This document shows, in pieces, positions 16,473 through 24,071 of a stretch of DNA of 64,000 nt; the stretch's first letter is position 1; each line of letters starts with the position of its first letter. The position numbers and the translations under genes were made by a program. The notes beneath the pieces were generated by a model that searched no databases, had not been told where the DNA came from, and saw nothing but the letters and a program-made list of their open reading frames with translations. Origin of the DNA: Nonomuraea sp. NBC_00507 (GTDB taxonomy: Bacteria; Actinomycetota; Actinomycetes; Streptosporangiales; Streptosporangiaceae); the NCBI RefSeq assembly GCF_036013525.1, contig NZ_CP107853.1, forward strand, positions 10,788,001 to 10,852,000, given 5' to 3'.

Positions 16473-17290
16473 GCGGCATGCCCCATACCGGCGATCAGCC
16501 GGGTTCGGGTGCTCCCCTGACGCCGGAACCCGCACGGCCCGGGCGAGGCCGCGGGGTGCTGCTCGCCGGGGGCAACTCGCCCATCGGCCTGGCCATCGCG
16601 CGTGCCTTCGCGGGCGAGGGCGATCAGGTCTTCGGCGTCGGGCTCCAGCCCTGTGACGACGCCGCCTTCACCGGCTTCGGGACGGCCGACTGCTCGGATC
16701 CCGGTCAGGTCGACACGCTGGTCACGGCCGCCATCGAGGTGCTGGGCAGGCTGGATGTGCTGGTGGCGGCGACGGCGGCGATGCCGGTGGCCTCCGTGGC
16801 GGCGACGTCCGACGAGCAGTGGCGCAAGGCGATCGGTTCGACGCTGGACGCGGCGTTTCACCTGTGCCGTGCGGCTGTGCCGTACATGACGAACGGCGGC
16901 GCGATCGTCGCGGTGGGGTCGGTGAACTCCTTCCTGCACGCACCCGGGCTTCCGGCTTACTCCGCGGCGAAGGGCGGGCTCGACGCGCTGATCAGGCAGG
17001 TCGCCGTGGAGTACGGTCCGGGCGGGATCAGGGCCAACATCGTCTCACCGGGGCTCATCGGCGGTGAGGACCTGGACAGGGCGGCCGAGGGATATCCGCT
17101 GTGCCGTACAGGAACGCCGGAGGAGGTGGCCGCCGCGGTGGCGTTCCTGGCTTCACCTGCGGCCTCCTTCATCACCGGAGCGACCCTCCCGGTGGACGGC
17201 GGCCTGTCCATCGCCTCCCCCGCCGCCTTCCTCCGGCCCGATCTGCGAGCGAGGTTCCTTGGACATCCACTGGGCGGGGATGTCAGGTGA
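16466..17290 (+). CDS. Short-chain dehydrogenase/reductase
   Basis: This 274-residue Rossmann-fold oxidoreductase has GNSPIGLAIA as a variant of the glycine-rich TGxxxGxG motif. The active site is Ser (AVGSVNS), Tyr-x-x-x-Lys (YSAAKGG) and the ANIVSPG segment, and the C-terminus carries the usual TGATLPVDGG. Three starts overlap the preceding stop (ATG 16466, GTG 16469, ATG 16478). The first about 30 residues are a Gly/Pro-rich extension that may not be translated if a later start is used. It probably oxidises a keto-deoxy sugar acid or an alcohol in the same pathway. Confidence 0.87.
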   Translation: MVSGMPHTGDQPGSGAPLTPEPARPGRGRGVLLAGGNSPIGLAIARAFAGEGDQVFGVGLQPCDDAAFTGFGTADCSDPGQVDTLVTAAIEVLGRLDVLVAATAAMPVASVAATSDEQWRKAIGSTLDAAFHLCRAAVPYMTNGGAIVAVGSVNSFLHAPGLPAYSAAKGGLDALIRQVAVEYGPGGIRANIVSPGLIGGEDLDRAAEGYPLCRTGTPEEVAAAVAFLASPAASFITGATLPVDGGLSIASPAAFLRPDLRARFLGHPLGGDVR

Positions 17291-18302
17291 GCGGACCGGT
17301 GCTTCCCCGTGCGGTGAGCCTGGCCGGTTCCGTCTCGACGTCGGGCACGGGATCACCGTGGAGGAGGGACAGCAGGTGGCGGGCGGCGGCCGACCCCAGC
17401 GCGGGGACGTCGCGCCGCACCGCGGTGAGCGCCGGGCGCACGACCTGCGCCAGCTGCGAGTCGTCCCACGCGACGAGGGACAGGTCGCCGGGCACGCGCA
17501 GGCCCATCTCCTGAGCGACGGACAGCCCGGCGACGGCCATGATGTCGTTGTCGAAGACGATCGCGGTCGGCCGGTCGGGAGAGCTGAGCAGGCGGCGGGT
17601 GGCGCGCCCGCCCTCCTCACCGGTGTAGTCGGTGTACTGGGTGACGCATTCGGGCAGGCCGAGGCGGGCGCAGGCGGCGGTGAACGCCTCGTCCCGCACG
17701 GTGGTGTGCACCAGATGCGGCAGCCCCGCGACGCGGCCGACCCTGCGGTGGCCCAGCGCGGCGAGGTATTCGACGGTCTCGTGGACGGGCCCGCTCTCGT
17801 CGGAGTGCACCGATGGCAGCGAGCCGACGCCGGGTTGCCCGCCGATCACCACAGCCGGCATGCCGAGCTGCTCGAGCACGGGCAGGCGCCGATCGGAGAC
17901 GTGCACCTCCACCAGGATCGCGCCGTCGATCCGGCCCTCCGCCCACCAGCGGCGGTAGACCTCGATCTCGGCGTCCTGATCGTCGGCCATCTGCAGCATC
18001 AGCGCGCACGCGTGCGGCTTCAGCGCCGTCTCGATCCCGCTGAACAGCTCCATGAAGAACGGCTCGGCGCCGAGAATGCTCGGCGGCCTGGCCAGGACGA
18101 GGCCGACCACGCCCGCGCGGGCGCCGGTCAGCGCTCGGGCGGCGACGCTGGGACGCCAGCCCATCTCGTTGGCGACCTTCAGCACCCGCGCCCGCGTGCT
18201 CTCCGACACGCCGGGGCGCCCGTTGAGCGCGTAGGACACGGCGCCCTGGGAGACCCCCGCCCGCTGGGCGATGTCCGCGATGGTGGGCCGCTTCACGGGC
18301 AA
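17283..18302 (-). CDS. LacI-family transcriptional regulator
   Basis: This 339-residue regulator has the N-terminal helix-turn-helix (TIADIAQRAGVSQGAVSYAL, residues 6-25), a hinge helix around 47-60 and a sugar-sensing core ending WDDSQLAQVVRP. It is the last gene of the leftward binding-protein/permease operon and overlaps the convergent dehydrogenase by eight bases at its 3' end. Two similar operator-like palindromes at 21577-21592 and 21656-21669 flank the divergent promoter of its operon and are its best candidate targets. Confidence 0.9.
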   Translation of the reverse strand: MPVKRPTIADIAQRAGVSQGAVSYALNGRPGVSESTRARVLKVANEMGWRPSVAARALTGARAGVVGLVLARPPSILGAEPFFMELFSGIETALKPHACALMLQMADDQDAEIEVYRRWWAEGRIDGAILVEVHVSDRRLPVLEQLGMPAVVIGGQPGVGSLPSVHSDESGPVHETVEYLAALGHRRVGRVAGLPHLVHTTVRDEAFTAACARLGLPECVTQYTDYTGEEGGRATRRLLSSPDRPTAIVFDNDIMAVAGLSVAQEMGLRVPGDLSLVAWDDSQLAQVVRPALTAVRRDVPALGSAAARHLLSLLHGDPVPDVETEPARLTARGSTGPLT

Positions 18303-18339
18303 ACCCTACCCGTCCGCGGCACGGGACAGCCCACGCCGC

Positions 18340-19209
18340 TCACCCCTTGATCCCGGTGAAGCCGATGCCGCGGACGATGTGGCGCTGGAAGGTCAGGAAC
18401 AGCAGGAGCGGCGGGACGATCGCGACGAGCATGCCGGCGATCACCTGGTTCTGCTCGGCGGTCTCGGCCAGGCGGGGCAGCGCGACCGCCAGCGGCTGGC
18501 TCTCGGCGTCGGAGATGGCGACCATCGGCCATAGGAAGTCCTTCCATGCGTCCATCACGGCGAGCAGCGACACCACGGCCAGGATGGGCCGTGACATCGG
18601 CATGACGATCTGCCAGAACAGCCGGATCGGGCCCGCCCCGTCGACCTGGGCGGCCTGATACAGCTCGCTGGGCAGCGCGTCGAAGAACTGTTTCATGATC
18701 AGCACGTTGAAGGCGTGCGCTCCCGCGGGCAGCCACACCGCCCATGGGGTGTCCACCAGCGACAGGTCGAGAACGGTCAGGTAGAGGGCGACCAGGGACA
18801 CCGTCCCGGGAACGAACAGCGTGGCCAGCACCGCGCCGTAGACCAGACGGCCGAAGCGGGGCTTGAGCACCGAGAGCGCGAACGCGCCGGTGGCGGCCAC
18901 CAGCACCTGCACCAGCCACGATCCGCCGACCAGCACGACGGTGTTGAACAGGTAGTGGCCGACCCGTAGCTCCGTCCACGCCGCCGTGAGGTTCTCCGGC
19001 TGCACCGAGGAGGGCCACAGCCGCAGGGGCTCGCGCAGCAGGTCCTGGGTCGGGGACAGGGCGCCCTTGGCCGTCCACAGGATCGGGCCCAGGCCGACCG
19101 CCAGCGTGGCCAGCAGCAGGAATCCCTGGGTCAGCCGCAGCCACCAGCGCACGCCCGTCCGTCGTCGGTCGACGTTCGAGACGATGCCTCTGGCGCGGGC
19201 GTCGCTCAT
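18340..19209 (-). CDS. Sugar ABC transporter permease, MalG type
   Basis: This is the second permease of the third importer, with a basic N-terminal tail, six membrane segments, the EAA loop (SELYQAAQVDGAGPIRLFWQ) and the C-terminal Q-R-H-I-V-R-G-I-G-F-T-G-I-K-G tail. An ATG at 19221 adds four residues. The ATG at 19209 is preferred because it overlaps the partner's TGA (ATGA) and has GGAG six bases upstream. No ATPase gene is present in the operon. Confidence 0.92.
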   Translation of the reverse strand: MSDARARGIVSNVDRRRTGVRWWLRLTQGFLLLATLAVGLGPILWTAKGALSPTQDLLREPLRLWPSSVQPENLTAAWTELRVGHYLFNTVVLVGGSWLVQVLVAATGAFALSVLKPRFGRLVYGAVLATLFVPGTVSLVALYLTVLDLSLVDTPWAVWLPAGAHAFNVLIMKQFFDALPSELYQAAQVDGAGPIRLFWQIVMPMSRPILAVVSLLAVMDAWKDFLWPMVAISDAESQPLAVALPRLAETAEQNQVIAGMLVAIVPPLLLFLTFQRHIVRGIGFTGIKG

Positions 19210-20135
19210 ACGCTGCTCCATTTCCTCGTCAGGCGCAGGTAGACGGCGGAGATGACGCCGAGGGCGACCGCCAGCAGCACGCCGAGCGCGGCCGCGGTGC
19301 CGTAGTCGCCGTAGATGAACGCGTACCGGTAGATCAGCAGCAGGATCGTCACGGTGGAGTCCTCCGGGCCGCCGTCAGTCAGCACGAACGGCTCGGTGAA
19401 GATCCGGAACGTGCCGATGATCTGCAGCAGCAACATGATCAGCAACACGCCGCGCAAGTGCGGCAGCGTGACGTGCCAGACCCGCCGCCAGATGGAGGCG
19501 CCGTCGATCTCCGCCGCCTCGTACAGCTCGCCCGGCACGGAGGACAGCGCCGCCAGATAGATCAGCACCGTGGAGCCCGCGGCCGCCCACGTGGCTTCGA
19601 GCACCAGGCTCGGCATGGCGGTCGCGGTGTCCTGCAGCCAGGGGTACGGCCCCAGCCCGAGCACGCCGAGTGCCTGGTTGAACAGGCCGTGATCAGGATC
19701 GTAGAACCACTTCCACATCAGCACCGCCACCACGGGCGGGACCGCGACCGGCAGGTACACCAGCACCCGGAACAGACCGCCGAGCTTGCGCAGTTCGGAC
19801 ATCACTACGGCAAGGACGATCGGCACCGGGAAGCCGAAGAGCAACGCCAGCAGCACGAACCAGACCGTGTTACGCACCGTGATCCACAGCAGCGGGTCGG
19901 CCAGCAGCGCCGCGAAGTTGTCCAGGCCTGCCCATTCCGGCGGATCGACCAGGTTGGTGTGCTGGAAGCCGAGCAGCACGCTGCGCAGGATCGGCCACCA
20001 GCCGAAGAGGAAGAACACGGCGACCATGGGCAGCATGAACAACCAGCCCGCCGGCCGGAAGGGACGACGGCGCGCGGGACCGGTCGCCCTCGGGGCGGTC
20101 CGGTCCCGCGTCCTCGCTGTTTGCAGCGTCGTCAC
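19206..20135 (-). CDS. Sugar ABC transporter permease, MalF type
   Basis: This 309-residue permease has a long Arg/Pro-rich cytoplasmic N-terminus (about 28 residues), six hydrophobic helices and the EAA loop (GELYEAAEIDGASIWRRVWH) near residue 210. Its start overlaps the binding-protein stop and its stop overlaps the MalG-type start, giving tight translational coupling across the operon. Confidence 0.92.
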   Translation of the reverse strand: MTTLQTARTRDRTAPRATGPARRRPFRPAGWLFMLPMVAVFFLFGWWPILRSVLLGFQHTNLVDPPEWAGLDNFAALLADPLLWITVRNTVWFVLLALLFGFPVPIVLAVVMSELRKLGGLFRVLVYLPVAVPPVVAVLMWKWFYDPDHGLFNQALGVLGLGPYPWLQDTATAMPSLVLEATWAAAGSTVLIYLAALSSVPGELYEAAEIDGASIWRRVWHVTLPHLRGVLLIMLLLQIIGTFRIFTEPFVLTDGGPEDSTVTILLLIYRYAFIYGDYGTAAALGVLLAVALGVISAVYLRLTRKWSSV

Positions 20136-21496
20136 CGCTGGGCCCTGTCGAGCGCGGCGGCGGCCTTCTCCTCCGCCTTGCCCAGCTCACCGGCCGGGTC
20201 GGCGTCCTGCCGCGTCAGGATCGCCTGCACGGCGGTGTCCAGCGCGGCGTAGGTGTCCTGGCCCGCGACGGCCGGCTCGGTGACGAACTCCTGCGCGGCC
20301 ACGCCGGTCTCGTAGGGCTCGAAGTTGGCGACCGGCACGTTGGCGTGCTTGCGCTCGGCCTCGATGACCGGCTCCGCCACGGTCGCGCCGTAGAGGGAGA
20401 CGTAGGGGAAGCCGATGGGCACCTTGTCGGCGCTCTTGGCGGCGGCCACGCTCCCCGCGAACTGCGGGTCGTACTTCGGCTTGAGGTGGAAGAAGTCGAT
20501 CCACTTCACCGCCGCGGCACGCTCGGTGGCCGTGGCCTTGGGGCTGACGACGGCCACCTTCCCGCCGAGCAGGGTGGCGGGTGTGCCTCCGGAGGGCAGG
20601 GCGGCCATGCCGAACACCTCGGGCGTGCCGCCGAACTGGGTGGCGAACTCGGTGTACGAGCTCGGCGTGGCGATCATCATGGCGACCTTGCCGGCGGCGA
20701 AGTCCTTGGCGAGGTCGGCGGCGTTGCGCAGGTGCTGGGTGCCCATGGAGTCGTCCTCCCAGCGCATCGCCTTGAGCAGGCCGAGCACGCCGCGAGCCGG
20801 CTCGGTGTCGAAGGTGGCCACCGCCTTGCCGCCGGTCTCCTGCTGGAGGCGTCCGCCGAAGGTGTAGGTCATCGCGGTGAAGATCCAGCCTCCGGTGTTG
20901 TTGGTGGCCGGTACGGCGAAGCCGGGCACCCCGGTCTTCTTCGTGATCGCTTTGGCCGCGGCGCGCACCTCGTCCCACGTCGCCGGCGGCTTGCCGACGT
21001 CCAGCCCCGCCTTGCCGAACAGCTCCCTGTTGTAGACCAGGCCGAGGGCGAACTCGCTGGTGGGCAGGCCGTAGATGCGCCCGGCCTGGTCGGTGGCCGG
21101 CGCAAGCGCCCGCTTGTCGAACTCGCTCGCGTGTGGCAGCTTCTCGACCTCTCCGGTGATGTCGGCGACCTGACGCCGCTTCACCATGCCGACCGGCTCG
21201 GTGAGCGGGACCTGGAAGACCGTCTCGAGCTGCCCGCCGGCCAGGCGGGCGGCGAAGGTCTTGGCCTCCCATTTGGACTCGCGCGGCTCGATGTCGATGT
21301 CCGGGTTCTGCTTCTCGAACGCCGCCACCTGGTCGAGGAACTGCTGGCGCACGTTCTGTTGGGTCGTGGGCGGCATATCCGCGACGGTGATCAGCGTCTT
21401 GCCGGCGGTGGGCTCGGATGAGGAACCGGACGAGCAGCCGGCGACCGTGGCAACGGCGAGCACGGCGGCGAACAGGCCCGGCAGTCGTTCTCGCAT
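20132..21496 (-). CDS. Sugar ABC transporter substrate-binding lipoprotein (CUT1 type)
   Basis: This 454-residue binding protein of the third importer starts at the ATG at 21496 with CGGAG upstream. It has a positively charged n-region, a hydrophobic core and a lipobox at Cys21 (VAGCSSGS). A longer frame to 21643 gives an unlikely N-terminus and is discarded. Family 1 binding-protein features include LVYNRELFGKAGLDVGKPPA and the hinge region KVAMMIATPSSY. It is divergent from beta-mannosidase, so a mannoside oligosaccharide ligand is a reasonable inference. Confidence 0.9.
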   Translation of the reverse strand: MRERLPGLFAAVLAVATVAGCSSGSSSEPTAGKTLITVADMPPTTQQNVRQQFLDQVAAFEKQNPDIDIEPRESKWEAKTFAARLAGGQLETVFQVPLTEPVGMVKRRQVADITGEVEKLPHASEFDKRALAPATDQAGRIYGLPTSEFALGLVYNRELFGKAGLDVGKPPATWDEVRAAAKAITKKTGVPGFAVPATNNTGGWIFTAMTYTFGGRLQQETGGKAVATFDTEPARGVLGLLKAMRWEDDSMGTQHLRNAADLAKDFAAGKVAMMIATPSSYTEFATQFGGTPEVFGMAALPSGGTPATLLGGKVAVVSPKATATERAAAVKWIDFFHLKPKYDPQFAGSVAAAKSADKVPIGFPYVSLYGATVAEPVIEAERKHANVPVANFEPYETGVAAQEFVTEPAVAGQDTYAALDTAVQAILTRQDADPAGELGKAEEKAAAALDRAQR

Positions 21497-21576
21497 GAGA
21501 GCTCCGTTCAGGGGGTGGGCCTTCTTTACATGGCCGTCACTTTGCATTAACGAGCACAGGGCTGTCAATAGAGGGA

Positions 21577-21592
21577 TATGAAGCGCCTCATA
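21577..21592. promoter_or_regulatory. Candidate LacI-family operator O1
   Basis: TATGAAGCGCCTCATA is a near-perfect inverted repeat centred on CG, typical of LacI-family sites. It shares the core T-N-AAGCGC-N-T-N-A with the second site at 21656-21669. It lies between the binding-protein gene and the rightward promoter. Confidence 0.5.
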
Positions 21593-21619
21593 AACGCAGA
21601 TGCCCATCTGAACTGGGGG

Positions 21620-21648
21620 TTGACGCGATCGCACACCGATCATATGGT
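21620..21648 (+). promoter_or_regulatory. Sigma70-type promoter of the beta-mannosidase operon
   Basis: TTGACG (21620-21625) and TATGGT (21643-21648) are separated by 17 bases. Transcription would start near 21655, inside the downstream operator O2, so the promoter should be repressible by the LacI-family protein. Confidence 0.6.
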
Positions 21649-21655
21649 CAAACTA

Positions 21656-21669
21656 CTTATGCGCTTAAG
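21656..21669. promoter_or_regulatory. Candidate LacI-family operator O2
   Basis: CTTATGCGCTTAAG is an inverted repeat centred on CG. Its reverse complement aligns with O1 over the core T-N-AAGCGC-N-T-N-A. The position at about +1 to +15 of the predicted transcript suits steric repression. Confidence 0.5.
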
Positions 21670-21696
21670 TTACATCCTTCGACCTGTGGAGATCAT

Positions 21697-24066
21697 GTGA
21701 GCGTGTACCGCCCGCTGGACCGCGGCTGGGCTGTGACCGCCGTCGCGGCCGAGCCGCCTGTCGAGCGCGTGCCCGCCACCGTTCCCGGCTGCGTGCACAC
21801 CGACCTGCTCGCCGCCGGTCTCATCGACGACCCATACCTGGACGACAACGAGGACCGCCTGGCCTGGATCGGCCGCACGAGCTGGCGGTATGAGACCGAG
21901 TTCGCCTTCGGCGGGCCCGGCGACGACCAGATCGACCTGGTGTTCGAGGGGCTGGACACGGTCGCCACCGTGTCGCTCAACGGCGTCGAGCTCGGCTCCA
22001 CCGCCAACATGCACAGGACCTACCGCTTCCCTGTGCGCGATCTGCTGCGCACGGGCAGCAACACGCTGGCCGTCGACTTCGAGTCGCCCTTTGACCACGC
22101 CGAGCGGCAGCGCGCCGCGGTCGGCGACCGCCCTGGGCCCTATCCGGCGCCCTACCAGTTCATCCGCAAGGTGGCCTGCAACTTCGGCTGGGATTGGGGT
22201 CCCGCCCTCGTCACCGCCGGCATCTGGCGGCCCGTCGGCCTGCACACGTGGAGGATCGCGAGGCTCGCCGAGGTCCGCCCCGAAATCACCCTTGACGGGC
22301 GCGACGGGTTGGTCCGGGTCCACGTGGCGGTGGAGCGGGCCGCCGACGTCCCCCTCACGGTGACCGCCGCGGTGGCCGGTACGGTCGCGGCCGCGTCGCT
22401 GGCGGCGGGTGAGCACGAAGCCGTGCTGGAACTGCGGGTACGGGAACCGGGCCTGTGGTGGCCGCGCGGCTACGGCGCACAGGCCCGGTATCCGCTCACC
22501 GTGACGCTGGAGCAGACCGGGGAGACCTGGACGCGCCTGGTGGGCTTCCGCTCGGTCCGGCTGGACACCTCACCGGACGCGGAGGGATCGGCCTTCACCC
22601 TCGTCGTCAACGACGAGCCGGTCTTCGTACGCGGCGCCAACTGGATACCCGACGACTGCTTCCCCGCCAGGACGACCCACGATCAGCTGGCCGAGCGGTT
22701 CGCCCAGGCGTGCGAGGCCAACGTGAACCTGTTACGAGTGTGGGGCGGCGGCCTCTACGAGAGCGACGCCTTCTACGACCTGGCCGACGAGCTCGGCCTC
22801 CTGGTCTTCCAGGATTTCCCATTCGCCTGCGCCGCCTACCCGGAGGAGGAGCCGCTCTCCTCGGAGGTGGCGGCCGAGGCATGCGAGCAGGTGGTGCGCC
22901 TGGCCCCGCACCCGAGCCTGGCGTTGTGGATCGGCAACAACGAGAACTTCCTGGGCTACGCCGACTGGGGCTGGGAGGAGCGGCTCGAGGGCCGCACCTG
23001 GGGCGCGGCCTACTACCTGGACGTGCTGCCGGGCATCGTCGCCGAGCTGGACCCGACGCGCCCCTACTGGCCCGGCACGCCGTACTCCGGAGACCCGGGC
23101 CGCCATCCCAACGCGCCCGAGCACGGGACCGTGCACATCTGGGATGTCTGGAACGAGCGGGACTACCTCCACTACGCCGGTTGGCGGCCCCGCTTCGTGG
23201 CCGAGTTCGGCTTCCAGGGCCCGCCGACCCACGCGACCCTGCGCCGCGGCAGCTCCCAGAAGCCGCCGGTCTCCCATCAGAAGGCGGCGGACGGTGACGC
23301 CAAGCTGCTGCGCGGACTGGGAGATCACCTGCCTCGCCCGCGCTCCTTCGACGACTGGCACTACCTCACCCAGCTCAACCAGGCCCGTGCGGTGGCCTTC
23401 GGGATCGAGCGGTTCCGCGCGCTCATGCCGTACTGCATGGGGGTGATCGTCTGGCAGCTCAACGACTGCTGGCCGGTCACCTCCTGGTCCGTCGTCGACG
23501 GCGAGGGCCGCCGCAAGCCCGCGTGGTACGCCCTGCGCCGTGCGTACGCCGACCGCCTGCTGACCGTCCAGGACGGCGACGTCGTCGTGATCAACGACTG
23601 TCCTCACCCGTGGTTGGGCGAGCTGGAGCTGGTCCGCCACAGTCTGTCCGGCGAGCCGCTGGCCAAGGAGTTCGTCCCGGTCCAGGTGCCGCCGCGCGGC
23701 CTGGCGCGGGTCCCGCTGCCCGTCCCGGCCGAGCCGGAGGCCGAGGTGCTGGTGGCCGTCCTCGGGGAGGCGCGGACCGTGCACTTCTTCGCCGAGGACA
23801 CGGCGATCGCGTTCCCGCCGGCCGCGTTCGAGGCGGAGGTGCGGCCGGTGACGGACGGCCACCTCGTCACGGTCACGGCCCGGACGATCCTGCGCGACCT
23901 GGCGCTCTTTCCCGACCGGCTCGATCCGGACGCGACCGTGGACGACCTGCTGATCACGTTGCTGCCCGGGGAGCGGGCCGTCTTCCACGTGCGCGGCTCC
24001 CGGGATCTCGACCCCGCCGCGCTGACCTCGGCTCCCGTGCTCCGTTGCGTGAACGATCTGAGGTAG
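21697..24066 (+). CDS. Beta-mannosidase, glycoside hydrolase family 2
   Basis: This 789-residue enzyme releases beta-linked mannose from oligosaccharide non-reducing ends. It has the N-terminal sugar-binding jelly roll (PGCVHTDLLAAGLIDDPYLD), an immunoglobulin-like middle domain, then the TIM barrel beginning near RGANWIPDD. Acid/base is Glu416 in WIGNNEN and the nucleophile is Glu503 in FVAEFGFQGP, both intact. There is no signal peptide, so it acts on imported sugars. The start is a GTG with GGAG just upstream. It is slightly shorter than many GH2 mannosidases, with a compact C-terminus. Confidence 0.93.
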   Translation: MSVYRPLDRGWAVTAVAAEPPVERVPATVPGCVHTDLLAAGLIDDPYLDDNEDRLAWIGRTSWRYETEFAFGGPGDDQIDLVFEGLDTVATVSLNGVELGSTANMHRTYRFPVRDLLRTGSNTLAVDFESPFDHAERQRAAVGDRPGPYPAPYQFIRKVACNFGWDWGPALVTAGIWRPVGLHTWRIARLAEVRPEITLDGRDGLVRVHVAVERAADVPLTVTAAVAGTVAAASLAAGEHEAVLELRVREPGLWWPRGYGAQARYPLTVTLEQTGETWTRLVGFRSVRLDTSPDAEGSAFTLVVNDEPVFVRGANWIPDDCFPARTTHDQLAERFAQACEANVNLLRVWGGGLYESDAFYDLADELGLLVFQDFPFACAAYPEEEPLSSEVAAEACEQVVRLAPHPSLALWIGNNENFLGYADWGWEERLEGRTWGAAYYLDVLPGIVAELDPTRPYWPGTPYSGDPGRHPNAPEHGTVHIWDVWNERDYLHYAGWRPRFVAEFGFQGPPTHATLRRGSSQKPPVSHQKAADGDAKLLRGLGDHLPRPRSFDDWHYLTQLNQARAVAFGIERFRALMPYCMGVIVWQLNDCWPVTSWSVVDGEGRRKPAWYALRRAYADRLLTVQDGDVVVINDCPHPWLGELELVRHSLSGEPLAKEFVPVQVPPRGLARVPLPVPAEPEAEVLVAVLGEARTVHFFAEDTAIAFPPAAFEAEVRPVTDGHLVTVTARTILRDLALFPDRLDPDATVDDLLITLLPGERAVFHVRGSRDLDPAALTSAPVLRCVNDLR

Positions 24067-24071
24067 GACGA

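Noticed and set aside
21540..21568. TTGACA on the minus strand as promoter of the third importer operon
   Set aside because: The -35 is perfect but the hexamer 17 bases away (GCAAAG) is not a credible -10, so no promoter was called.
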